The position numbers and the translations under genes were made by a program. Shown in pieces: positions 28,987 to 39,034 of a stretch of 64,000 nucleotides of DNA. The stretch comes from Desulfopila aestuarii DSM 18488 (GTDB lineage: Bacteria > Desulfobacterota > Desulfobulbia > Desulfobulbales > Desulfocapsaceae): contig NZ_FRFE01000004.1 of NCBI RefSeq assembly GCF_900143695.1, positions 124,001 to 188,000 on the forward strand, written 5' to 3'. Position 1 is the first letter of the stretch; each line of letters opens with the position of its first letter. The notes below the pieces were generated by a model. It did no database searches. It was given only the letters and a program-made list of their open reading frames with translations, and was not told the origin of the DNA.

Positions 28987-29026
28987 GGTAACTTGCCTTG
29001 TATTATTGCTTCGGAAAGATCTTCTT

Positions 29027-29569
29027 TTACTGCTGCAGGGTGTATTCGGCCAGCAGGGTGCCTTTCAGGTAGGTATTACTCTCATCCCGAAAAAATTGCT
29101 GAAAAAGCTCCAGACTCTCTTTTCTCAGGATATGACCGGTAATTTTCATGTCAATGGTACGATAGAGAGGTGAAAGCGTGTTAAGTTGCAGGTTGGTCCC
29201 TCCACCCATCGCATCCTCATACCCATAAACGATATGTCGTACACCGTTAACGATGAGCGTGGCATAGCACATGAGACAGGGCTCCATGGTCGAATAGACA
29301 GTCACCTGGCTAAGATCAATATCGGGCCGATCTTTTTGAAGGGAGCGAAGAGCCACAATTTCCGCATGGTCAAGTTCGCACAGTTCTACACTGCTGTTCA
29401 GCCGTGCACCATTTGCCACGATTTTGCCGGCCTGCACAATGACGCATCCCACCGGAAACTCACCTGCAGCTAACGCCTCTTGGGCCTGCTGCAACGCGCA
29501 CTGCATGAATTCTTCATGGACTCTATCAATTGTATCTTTCACCTGTTGCCCCCAGTATGGCCAAGACAT
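29027..29569 (-). CDS. Zinc-dependent nucleoside/tRNA deaminase family protein
   Basis: A 180-residue cytidine/deoxycytidylate-deaminase fold protein with the zinc ligands HAE (DHAEIVAL) and PCLMC. The order and the FPVGCVIVQ segment fit guanine deaminase or tRNA adenosine deaminase relatives; the longer C-terminus leaves the substrate open. The ATG at 29569 has no clear ribosome binding site. A GTG at 29542 after GGGGG is an alternative start. Confidence 0.85.
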   Translation of the reverse strand: MSWPYWGQQVKDTIDRVHEEFMQCALQQAQEALAAGEFPVGCVIVQAGKIVANGARLNSSVELCELDHAEIVALRSLQKDRPDIDLSQVTVYSTMEPCLMCYATLIVNGVRHIVYGYEDAMGGGTNLQLNTLSPLYRTIDMKITGHILRKESLELFQQFFRDESNTYLKGTLLAEYTLQQ

Positions 29570-29598
29570 TTGAAACGCATCACAAAACAAATGAATTA

Positions 29599-30852
29599 CT
29601 ACATTTTTTTCCCATAGCGAAGTGCCGCATTGGCAATGCACACACCGGTATGTTGTTCGATAAAATCATGACCAGCATCTCGGAATGGCAAATAGATCAG
29701 TTTTTTCCTGTAGGTGCGAAACTGAATTGTGGAAAGCAGATCTAAAACCTTTCGGATACTGACTGAAGAAGCAACAAGCACAGTTTTTAAGGCCTCGGCA
29801 GCTTCACTGGCCGGAAGCGTTACCGGGTAGACGTTGTCTCCGGCTATATCGTATTGCTGTGGCAAAGGAGAGGACCCCTGCCCTACGGTCAACATTCTCG
29901 ATGTCTGAAGAAACAGCGCAGGATTCAGTTTAAAGGCTGGTATCGTAAAGACCATCTTTTGCTCTCGATGAGACCGCCGGATCACCACTGGCTGGTTAGT
30001 CAGTTCAAAAAAGTCGGCAAGGGATACCAACTGCCCGCTCTCGTCTTCCGGTTCTATTCGCCAAAACGGAAGATAATGGGCCTCGCTCTCTCGCGGAGGC
30101 ACGGCCAGATACCCCAGAGCATGAAAAGTTCCACCCTCTTCAATCCAATGACGACTGCAGCCGGAACAAACCACCACCAGTGTTTCACGGCTACCATGCA
30201 TGACATCGCCACACTCGGGACAGAGCATCGAGATGTAACGTGGTTCCCAGTCACGTGCAAAGGGAAGCAGCGATTTGCCAAACTCCTCTGCTACCGTATC
30301 GAGACCGAGCTTTTGATGGGTAACACCGTCATAGAGCATACCGCTATACCGGTAGGCTGGAAGGTAAATACGGCTGATCGTTTCGCCGATAAAGGCCCGA
30401 TGATAGAGGTGACTCTTACGATCTTCGGTGAAGATCCTGGTGATTTTCGCCGCCTCGTGAAATATTGAATCCGCCTTGACGGTCTGACGCACAAATTTTC
30501 CTGTCGCATGGTCTGTGACCGGCCTCACCTTCATTGCCTGGGGTCGGAGCCCCAACGAAGCAGGTACAAAACCTGAATCACAACCAACCCTGGTTGTGTC
30601 AATCAACCGATGAAGGACCTCTTTACCCTGGATAGAGTAGATACAGCCCTTGAAGCGCAGGTAAGGTATATAAAACACCCCATCTTCATCAATATGGCTG
30701 GGCAGTTTCGGAGGCAAAAGGTATCTGGGCAACTTCTGACGTACCCTGAAACTGGGTACATCGCAGAACTCACACCGAATCAATCGATCGTCTTCATTGA
30801 TGACGATCTCGGCGCCACAGGAAGGGCATGGTTGCTCAATACTGAGATCCAT
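29599..30852 (-). CDS. Zinc-ribbon protein of unknown function, partner of SPFH gene
   Basis: A 417-residue protein with two zinc-ribbon-like cysteine clusters: CPSCGAE ... RCEFC at the N-terminus (about residues 9-30) and CPECGD ... VCSGC near the middle. No signal peptide; the rest is beta-rich. The ATG at 30852 has a good ribosome binding site (AAGGAG) and lies 10 bases after the SPFH stop, so the two are very likely co-expressed and may form one complex. I do not recognise a functional domain. Confidence 0.7.
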   Translation of the reverse strand: MDLSIEQPCPSCGAEIVINEDDRLIRCEFCDVPSFRVRQKLPRYLLPPKLPSHIDEDGVFYIPYLRFKGCIYSIQGKEVLHRLIDTTRVGCDSGFVPASLGLRPQAMKVRPVTDHATGKFVRQTVKADSIFHEAAKITRIFTEDRKSHLYHRAFIGETISRIYLPAYRYSGMLYDGVTHQKLGLDTVAEEFGKSLLPFARDWEPRYISMLCPECGDVMHGSRETLVVVCSGCSRHWIEEGGTFHALGYLAVPPRESEAHYLPFWRIEPEDESGQLVSLADFFELTNQPVVIRRSHREQKMVFTIPAFKLNPALFLQTSRMLTVGQGSSPLPQQYDIAGDNVYPVTLPASEAAEALKTVLVASSVSIRKVLDLLSTIQFRTYRKKLIYLPFRDAGHDFIEQHTGVCIANAALRYGKKM

Positions 30853-30862
30853 ACCGTGCTCC

Positions 30863-31990
30863 TTACAACCGTTCTCCGCATTGATTACAAAATGTGGCAT
30901 GCGGTATATTTTCGGTATTACAGCTTTTGCAGATGACAGCCATCGCTTTACGCCCGGCAGGTTCACCGCAACGTGAACAGAATTTGGCGTTGGGCGGAAG
31001 GTTCTTACCGCAGTTTTCACACTGGGATAAAACAACCTGCTGGTGACCACAGGCTGGACAAAAACGGGCATCAGCAGGAATGTTATGTGAGCAGTCAGGA
31101 CAAATAACTGTGTCGCCGACCACTTCTTTATGCGCAGTTGGCTTGTTGAAAGCAGTAGCGAACATGCTTGGCAGCATCAATCCCATCCCCATGCCAACAC
31201 CTGCGCCTGCCTCACCTTGTGAAGAGGCGGCCTTTTCCATGGCCATGGCAGCTTTCATCTGTACGAATTTATCAATGTCACGGATGGTGTTCAGCCGGCT
31301 CTGATCGTCAATGGCTTTCTGAACCTCATCAGGCGGAGTGATCGAGGTGATATAGAGCTGGGTGAGCCGCAGACCAAAGTGGCTGAAGTCCTTGACCAGT
31401 CGCTCCTGCAACTCGGTGGAAAGTTCATCGAACATGCCAGGCAGATTCAATACTGTATCGAGTTTCTCACCAAGATAATCGTTAAAGCGCGAAACGATGA
31501 CCCGTTTCAGATAGCTGGCGATGTCTTCAGTGGTAAAACTTGCCATGGTTCCAACCAGTGAATTGATAAACAGTACCGGCTGAACCACTTGAATATTGAA
31601 AATACCGTGAGCCCTCAAACGTATAAGACCAAGTTCACTGTCTCTAAAAGCGACCGGCTGCCTGGTTCCCCATTTGAGATTAGTGAAACATTTCAAGTTC
31701 ACCATGTACACTTCAGCACGCAGTGGACTATCGCCACGCCAGGGAACAGAAAGAATCTTGGTGAGGAGCGGCAGGTTTAGTGTCTTCAGGGTGTGACGTC
31801 CGGGACCGAAGGCATCGCAAGCACGACCTTTATAGAATAGAACCGCAGCTTGACTCTCCCTGACAGTCAACTGGGCGCCGAACTTTATCTCACCGGAACC
31901 GTTTTCAGGAAGCCGGTGAACAAGTTCCAGTCCGGTTTCATCAAACCATTCAATATTTTCTAGAAAAATACCGCCATCGAACCTGTTCAT
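30863..31990 (-). CDS. SPFH-domain protein with three C-terminal zinc ribbons
   Basis: A 375-residue protein. Residues about 30-250 form an SPFH (band-7-like) domain of the YdjI/virion-core-like type, with the family segments RGDSPLRAEVYMVNLKC and the GLRLTQLYITSITPPDEVQ helix. A Gly/Met-rich linker precedes three zinc ribbons (CPDCSHN...CPACG, CENCGK...CSRCG, CKSCNT...CNQCG). Related proteins form cytoplasmic oligomers linked to membrane stress. No membrane segment is obvious. Confidence 0.85.
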   Translation of the reverse strand: MNRFDGGIFLENIEWFDETGLELVHRLPENGSGEIKFGAQLTVRESQAAVLFYKGRACDAFGPGRHTLKTLNLPLLTKILSVPWRGDSPLRAEVYMVNLKCFTNLKWGTRQPVAFRDSELGLIRLRAHGIFNIQVVQPVLFINSLVGTMASFTTEDIASYLKRVIVSRFNDYLGEKLDTVLNLPGMFDELSTELQERLVKDFSHFGLRLTQLYITSITPPDEVQKAIDDQSRLNTIRDIDKFVQMKAAMAMEKAASSQGEAGAGVGMGMGLMLPSMFATAFNKPTAHKEVVGDTVICPDCSHNIPADARFCPACGHQQVVLSQCENCGKNLPPNAKFCSRCGEPAGRKAMAVICKSCNTENIPHATFCNQCGERL

Positions 31991-32246
31991 ATGCTTTCCC
32001 TCTTTCTTATACTCGACACTTTCCGGTGATCAGAAAAACATCATTTAATATACGACAAGACTGTCATAAAACCTGCGACCATTTCAAAAACCAAATAGGC
32101 CAGCATGTTTTTAACAATATAATCTAGATGTTAGAAAAGACCGAAAACAATCCATAACCGGTCCTGCATTACATTCTTGCAGTGACTGAAAAACACAGTA
32201 TATTACCTCAGTCATTGAACAGAGTACAATAAAACGGGAGCAAAAC

Positions 32247-32597
32247 ATGAGCTTTAAAGATGAGTGGAACCTGGAGATTGCCCTGAAAATTCTTCAGCAC
32301 CCGACAGTGGACAGCCAATTATGGTCCGAGGCAGCAGAATGGCTGCTCCGTTATGGACCGCCTTCCATCCAGAAAATTCTGCTAAATGCCAGCCAAGCTG
32401 CAACTGAGCTGCAGTTTCCCGAGCTCAAACCGAGCGACTTTACAGCAGACGGTATGCCGGTCTACGATACTGCCCGACTTGCCGATATCCTTGGTATTGC
32501 AGAAGACGAGGTGCGCAGCATTATAAATGAAAAAGGGCTGGAGGAAGATACAGCTGATAATCTTCCTTTTGCAAACTGTTCACGCACCGTTCACTAA
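32247..32597 (+). CDS. Small protein of unknown function with HTH-like C-terminal half
   Basis: A 116-residue soluble protein. The start has a GGGAG ribosome binding site. The first half is helical and rich in Trp/Leu (EWNLEIALKILQHP; SEAAEWLLRYGPP). The second half (residues about 70-98, VYDTARLADILGIAEDEV) looks like a MerR- or sigma-type helix-turn-helix. No family recognised. Confidence 0.6.
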   Translation: MSFKDEWNLEIALKILQHPTVDSQLWSEAAEWLLRYGPPSIQKILLNASQAATELQFPELKPSDFTADGMPVYDTARLADILGIAEDEVRSIINEKGLEEDTADNLPFANCSRTVH

Positions 32598-32676
32598 ACG
32601 CGATCCAAAAGCTGCTACGTTTTCGACAACTACTCCGTTACATCCGACAGCTCTTGTGCTGTCGAAAAACGTCATC

Positions 32677-33168
32677 TCAATTAAGCTTATAGAGCTTTTC
32701 GTCCTGGATCGGTTTAGGCCGGCCTGAACGCGCTTTCTTCTGCAATGCCTCAAGGCTGAAATCGTCCCCGCTTAGAACATCTCCCATTTCCCGCTCAACC
32801 TGATCCGGATCCTCCCCTGCCTCCATTCGGCTGATCGCCTCTTCCATGGCATCGCCAAGGTTCAAACCGGTCTTCTCTGAAAACTTTCTCATAAGCGATG
32901 CCATCTGCCTTGGGTCATCCTCATTAACAGAACCCGCTTCACGCATCAATGACTCAAAGGCCTGTTCCATTTTAGTCTCGTCCAGGCCGGCTAACATTTC
33001 GTCTTCTTCGCTTCGGCCAGAGCGGATAGTGGCAAATTTAGAGATTTGTCTGCTAATTTTCTCCTTACCGCATTTCGGGCAGTCAGGCTGAGCTGTAGTA
33101 TTGATTCGAGAAGAAAGAAAATTGAAGATCACATTACAGGAATCACAATAAAATTCGTAAATAGGCAT
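32677..33168 (-). CDS. FmdB-type zinc ribbon protein
   Basis: A 163-residue protein opening with the FmdB/CxxC_CxxC_SSSS ribbon: MPIYEFYCDSC ... CPKCG (residues 1-40). The remaining 120 residues are an acidic helical tail with Met- and Glu-rich heptads, longer than in the minimal family. Function is unknown; some relatives act as regulators of formamidase-like genes. It lies downstream of aroB. Confidence 0.85.
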   Translation of the reverse strand: MPIYEFYCDSCNVIFNFLSSRINTTAQPDCPKCGKEKISRQISKFATIRSGRSEEDEMLAGLDETKMEQAFESLMREAGSVNEDDPRQMASLMRKFSEKTGLNLGDAMEEAISRMEAGEDPDQVEREMGDVLSGDDFSLEALQKKARSGRPKPIQDEKLYKLN

Positions 33169-33315
33169 AACAGATAATTAAAATCAGTAGGTAGTTGGAC
33201 AAAGACTGCAGTAGAGAACGTCGTATCAGCGTGGGTATTTCACGACAAGACAGAGCATCTATGAATACCCGTCACGGCTCACCATCTCCAAGAATCCCGA
33301 TAAAGTAGAGCCAGG

Positions 33316-34398
33316 TTAACGTTCGGCCAACAGTACCGTATCGACCATCTCTTCGCTCACCTCATCGGTGATATAGGTGGAACCAATAGCGTCAGGCAGG
33401 ATGTAAAAGACCTTTCCTTTAACCGCCTTTTTATCCGTTTGTAAATAACGCTTGACCTGTTGCCTGTCAAGATACGATGGGACTGAAACCGGCATGCCGT
33501 ATGCTGAAATAACAGAATATATTCTCTCAGCTTCTTTACCGCTCAAGGTATCTTTAATGACGCTCAGTCGTGAAGCTGCAACCATACCGATTGCAACTGC
33601 GAGCCCATGAATGAGCTGATAGTTTGAGGCACCTTCAATAGCATGGCCAATGGTGTGCCCAAAGTTGAGGATTTTCCTCAACCCACCTTCATGCTCATCA
33701 GCGGCAACCACCTCGGCTTTTATCTCACAACATCTGCAAATCAACTTTTGTATGACAGACTGGTCAAGTTGCAAAATTTTCCGCCGATATTCTTCTAGAA
33801 AGGTAAAAAATTCACTATCGCGGATAACCCCGTATTTGATGACTTCGGCAAGGCCACCCAGAAGCTCCTCCTTTGGAAGAGTGTTCAAGACATTACTATC
33901 TATATAGACAGCTTTCGGCTGGTAAAATGCACCAAAAAGGTTTTTCCCCTCTGGCAGATCAACACCAGTCTTACCGCCAACTGAACTGTCGACCTGTGCC
34001 AGCAATGTGGTAGGCACCTGAACAAACGGTATACCCCGCATGTACGCAGAAGCAAGAAAGCCGGCAAGATCTCCAGTGACACCTCCACCCAAGGCGATGA
34101 CAGCATCATGACGATCAAATCCGGCAAGAGCCAATCTGCTGGCCAGGGCTTCTACAGTGAAGAGCGTCTTGCTTTTTTCTCCGGCTGGAAATGGAAAAAG
34201 TTTAGCTTTTAACCCGACACTCAACAACATCTCCAGCAATTTTTCGCCATAGAGACTGTTCACATTTGTATCGGTGATAATTGCATACCTGTTTCCAATA
34301 TTTCTTCGGGCCAGATCGTTGCCGATCCGTTCAAGACAGCCCTGTTCCACATAAATTGGATAACTGCGGCTCCCAAGCCCTACCTGTACTTCAGCCAT
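33316..34398 (-). CDS. aroB: 3-Dehydroquinate synthase
   Basis: A 360-residue enzyme, second step of the shikimate pathway. The NAD- and zinc-site segments ALGGGVTGDLAGFLAS, PTTLLAQVDSSVGGKTGVD and LNFGHTIGHAIE are all intact. Length is normal. Confidence 0.97.
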   Translation of the reverse strand: MAEVQVGLGSRSYPIYVEQGCLERIGNDLARRNIGNRYAIITDTNVNSLYGEKLLEMLLSVGLKAKLFPFPAGEKSKTLFTVEALASRLALAGFDRHDAVIALGGGVTGDLAGFLASAYMRGIPFVQVPTTLLAQVDSSVGGKTGVDLPEGKNLFGAFYQPKAVYIDSNVLNTLPKEELLGGLAEVIKYGVIRDSEFFTFLEEYRRKILQLDQSVIQKLICRCCEIKAEVVAADEHEGGLRKILNFGHTIGHAIEGASNYQLIHGLAVAIGMVAASRLSVIKDTLSGKEAERIYSVISAYGMPVSVPSYLDRQQVKRYLQTDKKAVKGKVFYILPDAIGSTYITDEVSEEMVDTVLLAER

Positions 34399-34498
34399 AC
34401 GCCCTCTCTTATGTACCTCGTGAACTCATTTATGTTTACTTTGCTGCAAAACGGTGCGGTGCTGCCGGAATGTTACTAGTCTACCTTTTTTATACCCA

Positions 34499-34541
34499 AA
34501 AAAAAAGGAGATACCGCCGTCATGGCGGTACCTCCTTTTTG
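34499..34541 (-). terminator. Rho-independent terminator of sat
   Basis: A stem of about 16 bases with one mismatch (GGAG-A-TACCGCC against GGCGGTA-C-CTCC) with long A/T runs on both sides. It lies just after the sat stop. Confidence 0.9.
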
Positions 34542-34559
34542 AGTCGAAAAGGACAAAAA

Positions 34560-35837
34560 TTACATGGCGTCGCCGGAAGCGGCACCCTGCATTTTAACCT
34601 CTACTTTCTCGGTCAGACCCTCGTAGTATGCACGCAGGTGGGTCAGAACCTCGTCGCGACCGAAGTGGTCAACAACCTCTGCACCCTCGGAAAGCGCCTT
34701 ACGGAGTTTGGTTCCGGAAAGGATAACGCGATCTTCTTTGCCATGGTTACAGGTACGGAGAGAAGCCATACCGTCACACTTGTAGCAGTAGAAGGTCCAG
34801 TCGATTTTCATCGGCTTGCAAAGCAGGTCTTTTGCGTCATCGCCAGTGGTCGGGATGCGATCAAAGATTTCCTGAGCCTCGAACAGACCGTAGAAATCGC
34901 CAACACCAGCGTGGTCACGACCAATCAGCATGTTGTTAACGCCGTAGTTCTGACGGAAGGTAGCGTGGAGCAGACCCTCGCGAGGACCAGCATAACGCAT
35001 GTCAAGCGGGTATCCAGCAGAGATAACGTTCTCTTTTACGAAGTAGTTCTCGATCAGGATGTCGATAGCTTTAACACGTATCGGAGCTGGGATATCGCCA
35101 GGCTTCAGGTTACCGATCAGAGAGTGGATCAGTACGCCGTCACATACCTCGACAGCGATCTTGGCAAGATACTCGTGAGAACGATGCATCGGGTTACGAA
35201 GCTGAAGAGCAGCTACGTTTGCCCAACCACGCTCTTCGAACATTGCACGGGTCTCAGCCGGGGTAAGGTATACACCCGGGTACTCTTTCGGGTATTCGCC
35301 CTGAGAGAGAACTTTTACCGGACCAGCAAGGTTGAACTCTTTCTGAGCCATAACCATGATGACGCCTGGATGATCTTTCGGTGCGATCTCCCAGAATTTA
35401 CCGTCTACAGACTCTTCGCCTTCGCCCATGAATACTTTTTCACATTCCCACTTCTTGTCGGAATCGGTCATCTCGTATTTCTCGGTGACCTTCATGGTAG
35501 CGAATACCTCGCCTTTGCGTACAAGAGCGATCTCCTGACCTTCCTTGATCTCGGCAGCGTCAGCAGCAGTTACGTCGAGGGTGATCGGTACCGGCCAGAA
35601 GGTGCCATCTGCCATCTGGAAATTCTCACAAACACCTTTCCAGTCGGCTTTGGTCATGAAACCGCTCAGCGGAGAGAAACCACCGATACCCATCATGATA
35701 AGGTCGCCTTTTGCGCGATCGGAGATCTCAATCTGTTTGAGACCAGCGGCTTTTGCTTTTTCTGCTTCCAGAGCCGCGCCTTCAAGCAATGCGCATACCA
35801 GGCCTTTTCCACCGTGAGGTGCTACTAATTTAGACAT
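34560..35837 (-). CDS. sat: Sulfate adenylyltransferase (ATP sulfurylase)
   Basis: A 425-residue enzyme that activates sulfate to adenosine 5'-phosphosulfate, the entry step of dissimilatory sulfate reduction. The catalytic loop [13 protein letters not shown] and the [12 protein letters not shown] motif are present. [14 protein letters not shown] cluster fits the zinc-binding form. The gene uses a narrow set of codons, typical of high expression, and has its own strong promoter and terminator. No apr or dsr genes are in the window. Confidence 0.97.
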   Translation of the reverse strand: MSKLVAPHGGKGLVCALLEGAALEAEKAKAAGLKQIEISDRAKGDLIMMGIGGFSPLSGFMTKADWKGVCENFQMADGTFWPVPITLDVTAADAAEIKEGQEIALVRKGEVFATMKVTEKYEMTDSDKKWECEKVFMGEGEESVDGKFWEIAPKDHPGVIMVMAQKEFNLAGPVKVLSQGEYPKEYPGVYLTPAETRAMFEERGWANVAALQLRNPMHRSHEYLAKIAVEVCDGVLIHSLIGNLKPGDIPAPIRVKAIDILIENYFVKENVISAGYPLDMRYAGPREGLLHATFRQNYGVNNMLIGRDHAGVGDFYGLFEAQEIFDRIPTTGDDAKDLLCKPMKIDWTFYCYKCDGMASLRTCNHGKEDRVILSGTKLRKALSEGAEVVDHFGRDEVLTHLRAYYEGLTEKVEVKMQGAASGDAM

Positions 35838-35928
35838 AGTGTTCCTCTTTTATTAAAGATTATATGAAAATGCCACCGACCGGACCCCCGGCCAGCTATA
35901 ACTGAACTGCGATTCATTTACAAGCGCT

Positions 35929-35958
35929 TATATATAATTTTGTCACCAGAAAAGTCAA
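35929..35958 (-). promoter_or_regulatory. Predicted sigma-70 promoter of sat
   Basis: On the minus strand TTGACT is followed at 16-18 bases by TATATA. The ribosome binding site GAGGAA precedes the ATG. The leader is about 90 bases. Confidence 0.55.
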
Positions 35959-35997
35959 GGGAAAAGCGTGACACGATTCCTCAGCCAAAACAGAAAT

Positions 35998-38487
35998 CTA
36001 AGTTATGGAAAAGAAGCGAAGACGTAATGCATTGGTGACCACTGTGACCGAACTCATGGCCATCGCAGCCCCTGCCAGCATCGGGTTGAGCGTCGGGCCA
36101 CCGAAGATATATAAGACACCAGCGGCAACGGGAATGCCTATCACATTGAATGCGAAAGCCCAGAAGAGGTTCTGGCGAATATTTCGCATCACTGCTTTCG
36201 ATAAGGCCAGGGCACCATATATGCCATCGAGATTCCCTTTCATGAGGACAATATCACCAGACTCGACGGCAATATCAATGCCAGTACCCATGGCAATGCC
36301 GACATCTGCCTGGGCCAGAGCAGGCGCGTCGTTGATGCCATCACCCACCATGGCAACTTTTAAGCCTTTCTCTTGAAAACGGATAATATTCTTGGCCTTG
36401 TCTTCCGGTAGAACCTCAGCAATGACTTCGGATATTCCAGCTTCAGCCGCAATTGCCTCAGCAGTCTTTTGCTGGTCACCGGTTAACATTACCAGTCGCA
36501 TACCTTGTTTCTTCAGGTGCTCAACAGCTTTTACACTTTCCGGCTTTAATTTATCAGCAACTGCCAGATAGCCTTGCAGGCTATTGCCAACAGCAACAAA
36601 GAGCACGGTCTTCCCCCTATCAGAAAGTGCTTCTATCTTCTTCATAGCGGATGAGTCTATAGTGATCTCATTTTCAACCATGAACTCCCTGTTGCCCACA
36701 TTGAGCTTTTGCCCATTGACAATAGCTCCAATACCTCGTCCACCAAAGGCGGTAAATACGGAGGGCTGAACCAGCTGGAGATTTTTCTTTTTAGCATAAT
36801 TGACAACTGCTTCTGCAAGAGGATGTTCTGAAGATTGTTCGGCTGAGGCTACGAGTTGAACAAATTGATCTTCTGTCATATCATCGAAAACGACAACATC
36901 AGTAACCTCTGGTTTGCCCTCGGTAAGCGTTCCCGTTTTATCGAGCACAATCACACCTATCTTTTCCGATAATTCGAGGGCGGCACCATTACGCACCAGG
37001 ATACCAAGCTGAGCGCCCCTCCCCATCCCGACCATGAGAGAGGTAGGTGTCGCCAGCCCCATGGCACAGGGGCAAGCAATGACCATAACTGCTATAAAAA
37101 ATCTCAATGCTTGCGTGAACTCAACACCTCCGACCAGAAACCATAATATCCCGGTGATCGCAGCAATCGCCATAACCGTTGGCACAAAATAGAGACTTAT
37201 TCGATCGGCAAGGCTTGCAATTGGCGCTTTTGATCCCTGAGCCTCCTGAACCATTCTCACAATACGGGCGAGTACAGTATTGCCACCGGTTTTTTGGCAT
37301 TCAATCTTTAACACTCCGTTTCTGTTGAGTGTTCCGCCATAAACGGTGTCGGAGACAGATTTTGTCACCGGCATACTTTCACCAGTCAACATTGATTCAT
37401 CAATACTGCTCTCACCTTCGGTTATTTTACCGTCAACGGCAATTCGTTCACCCGGCCGAATAAGCAGTATATCGCCGTGCTCTATTGCCTCTGCAGAAAT
37501 TTCTCGCTGTTCTCCATTTTCAAGAAGCGTAGCTTTGTCCGGTGTCAACTCAAGCAGCTGGCGGATGGCATCGGAAGTGGACAATTTTGAGCGTGTCTCC
37601 ATATATTTTCCAAGAGACACCAAAGCGATGAGAACACCGGCGGATTCAAAATAGAGATCCATTGCCTTGTGCATGGGGTCAATTCCTAGTGCTATTTCTG
37701 CAAGGTTCCAGCAGGAATAAATAAGTGCAGATCCTGTGCCCACAGCGATCAGCGAATCCATGTTTGGAATTTTTCTGATAAGTGCAGGAATACCAATCAG
37801 ATAAAAACTGCGCCCTAGCCAGACGATGGGCAACACGAGGATCAACTGGCAAAGACCAAAAGCAAGCGGATAAGCATGAGGAGTGAGGAAATATGGCAAT
37901 GGCAAACCAACCATTTCACCCATGGCAATATAGAGCAACGGCACAGCGAGTAAAAGCATTGCAACAAGCCGTTTTTTCATTTCCTGAAGATTTGTTAACG
38001 CTGCAGCGCGTTTTTGCGAAAACTCTTCTACCCGGTCACCGCTGATGGTCGCGGTAAAACCTAAACCTTCGATGGTCTCACGAATTTTACGTATACCGCA
38101 CTCAGTTCGATCAACAATCACTCTGGCAGACTCAGTCGCAAGATTGACCTCAGCCAGATGAACACCGGCTAATTTCCCAACGACATTTTCTATCCTGCTC
38201 GAACATGAGGCGCAATGCATGCCACCAATGGAAAATTCAAGAGTAGATTCATTTCGTTCGGGCAACGAACCCAACTCAAAACCGAGATTTCTAATTCGCT
38301 CTTGAATCTCATCATAACCAATGGACTGTTCATCCCATTCCAGGTCAAGCGTTTCGGCTGCTAGATTGACAGAAGCGGCCATAACACCTTCTGTTGCTGC
38401 CAATACACGTTCTATACGGCTGGAACATGCCGCACAATGCATACCAATGACATCAACTTTAGATTTTTTCAAATGTGTACCTGCCAC
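35998..38487 (-). CDS. copA: Copper-exporting P1B-type ATPase CopA
   Basis: An 829-residue pump. Two N-terminal heavy-metal-binding domains each have GMHCAxCSSRIE. Eight membrane helices, with the ion-site motif CPC (IACPCAMG) in helix 6, the phosphorylation motif DKTGTLT and the hinge motif GDGINDAPAL. A C-terminal MxxxS motif of copper-specific pumps is visible (AMAMSSVT). Divergent from the copper chaperone gene copZ 105 bases away. Confidence 0.95.
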   Translation of the reverse strand: MAGTHLKKSKVDVIGMHCAACSSRIERVLAATEGVMAASVNLAAETLDLEWDEQSIGYDEIQERIRNLGFELGSLPERNESTLEFSIGGMHCASCSSRIENVVGKLAGVHLAEVNLATESARVIVDRTECGIRKIRETIEGLGFTATISGDRVEEFSQKRAAALTNLQEMKKRLVAMLLLAVPLLYIAMGEMVGLPLPYFLTPHAYPLAFGLCQLILVLPIVWLGRSFYLIGIPALIRKIPNMDSLIAVGTGSALIYSCWNLAEIALGIDPMHKAMDLYFESAGVLIALVSLGKYMETRSKLSTSDAIRQLLELTPDKATLLENGEQREISAEAIEHGDILLIRPGERIAVDGKITEGESSIDESMLTGESMPVTKSVSDTVYGGTLNRNGVLKIECQKTGGNTVLARIVRMVQEAQGSKAPIASLADRISLYFVPTVMAIAAITGILWFLVGGVEFTQALRFFIAVMVIACPCAMGLATPTSLMVGMGRGAQLGILVRNGAALELSEKIGVIVLDKTGTLTEGKPEVTDVVVFDDMTEDQFVQLVASAEQSSEHPLAEAVVNYAKKKNLQLVQPSVFTAFGGRGIGAIVNGQKLNVGNREFMVENEITIDSSAMKKIEALSDRGKTVLFVAVGNSLQGYLAVADKLKPESVKAVEHLKKQGMRLVMLTGDQQKTAEAIAAEAGISEVIAEVLPEDKAKNIIRFQEKGLKVAMVGDGINDAPALAQADVGIAMGTGIDIAVESGDIVLMKGNLDGIYGALALSKAVMRNIRQNLFWAFAFNVIGIPVAAGVLYIFGGPTLNPMLAGAAMAMSSVTVVTNALRLRFFSIT

Positions 38488-38592
38488 ATGTCCCCCAAAC
38501 CTTCATAATTATTATCTTGATTTCTAAACATTGCGTGCGTAACGTTGCCACTCAGGCATCTTATAAGCTAACTCAACAAATCGAGGTAAACA

Positions 38593-38790
38593 ATGGCAAC
38601 GGTAAAAATTAAAGGCATGAGCTGCCAGCATTGTGTTGGCTCGGTCAAAAAAGCTTTAGAAGCAATCCCAGGAGTAAACGATGTGACGGTCGACCTTGAG
38701 AAGGGTGAGGCCCGATATGAGGGTGTAGTGAGTCGTGACGATATCAAGAAAGCGATTCTTAATATCGGATTTGACGTTATCAATCCATAA
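38593..38790 (+). CDS. copZ: Copper chaperone CopZ (heavy-metal-associated domain)
   Basis: A 65-residue single HMA domain with the metal motif MSCQHC (CxxC). It would pass copper(I) to CopA. The ribosome binding site GAGGT precedes the ATG. Confidence 0.9.
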   Translation: MATVKIKGMSCQHCVGSVKKALEAIPGVNDVTVDLEKGEARYEGVVSRDDIKKAILNIGFDVINP

Positions 38791-38897
38791 ATTCGTCTGT
38801 ACTGAAGAAAACTCTCCCCGTAGACGGGTCGTTATCCCTACTTCTCTACTGCAGCGCCCTCTGGGGAAGAACAGTACAACGAAAACTACTACAAACT

Positions 38898-38938
38898 GCC
38901 TCCATGAACTTTATCAACTTCCTAAAGTTCATGGAGGC
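38898..38938. repeat. Perfect 16-bp inverted repeat between copZ and pilY1
   Basis: GCCTCCATGAACTTTA and its exact complement flank a 9-base loop. No T-tract follows on either strand. It lies in the 244-base gap between convergent copZ and pilY1 copy 1, so it may end transcripts or be part of a repeat family. Confidence 0.5.
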
Positions 38939-39034
38939 GAATCTAAGATTTAAGTTATTACGGTCTTCAACGATAAAAGTAGACCTGAAAACATGTTAAA
39001 TACGATTGAAACATATATCTTCAATCAACTTTGA

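Noticed and set aside
32618-32671. Imperfect inverted repeats between convergent genes
   Set aside because: Partial stems only, no T-tract; not enough for a terminator call.
34281-35828. 515-residue plus-strand frame antisense to aroB and sat
   Set aside because: Sat and AroB are certain on the other strand. The biased codon use of sat leaves the opposite strand open by chance; the frame has no recognisable motifs.
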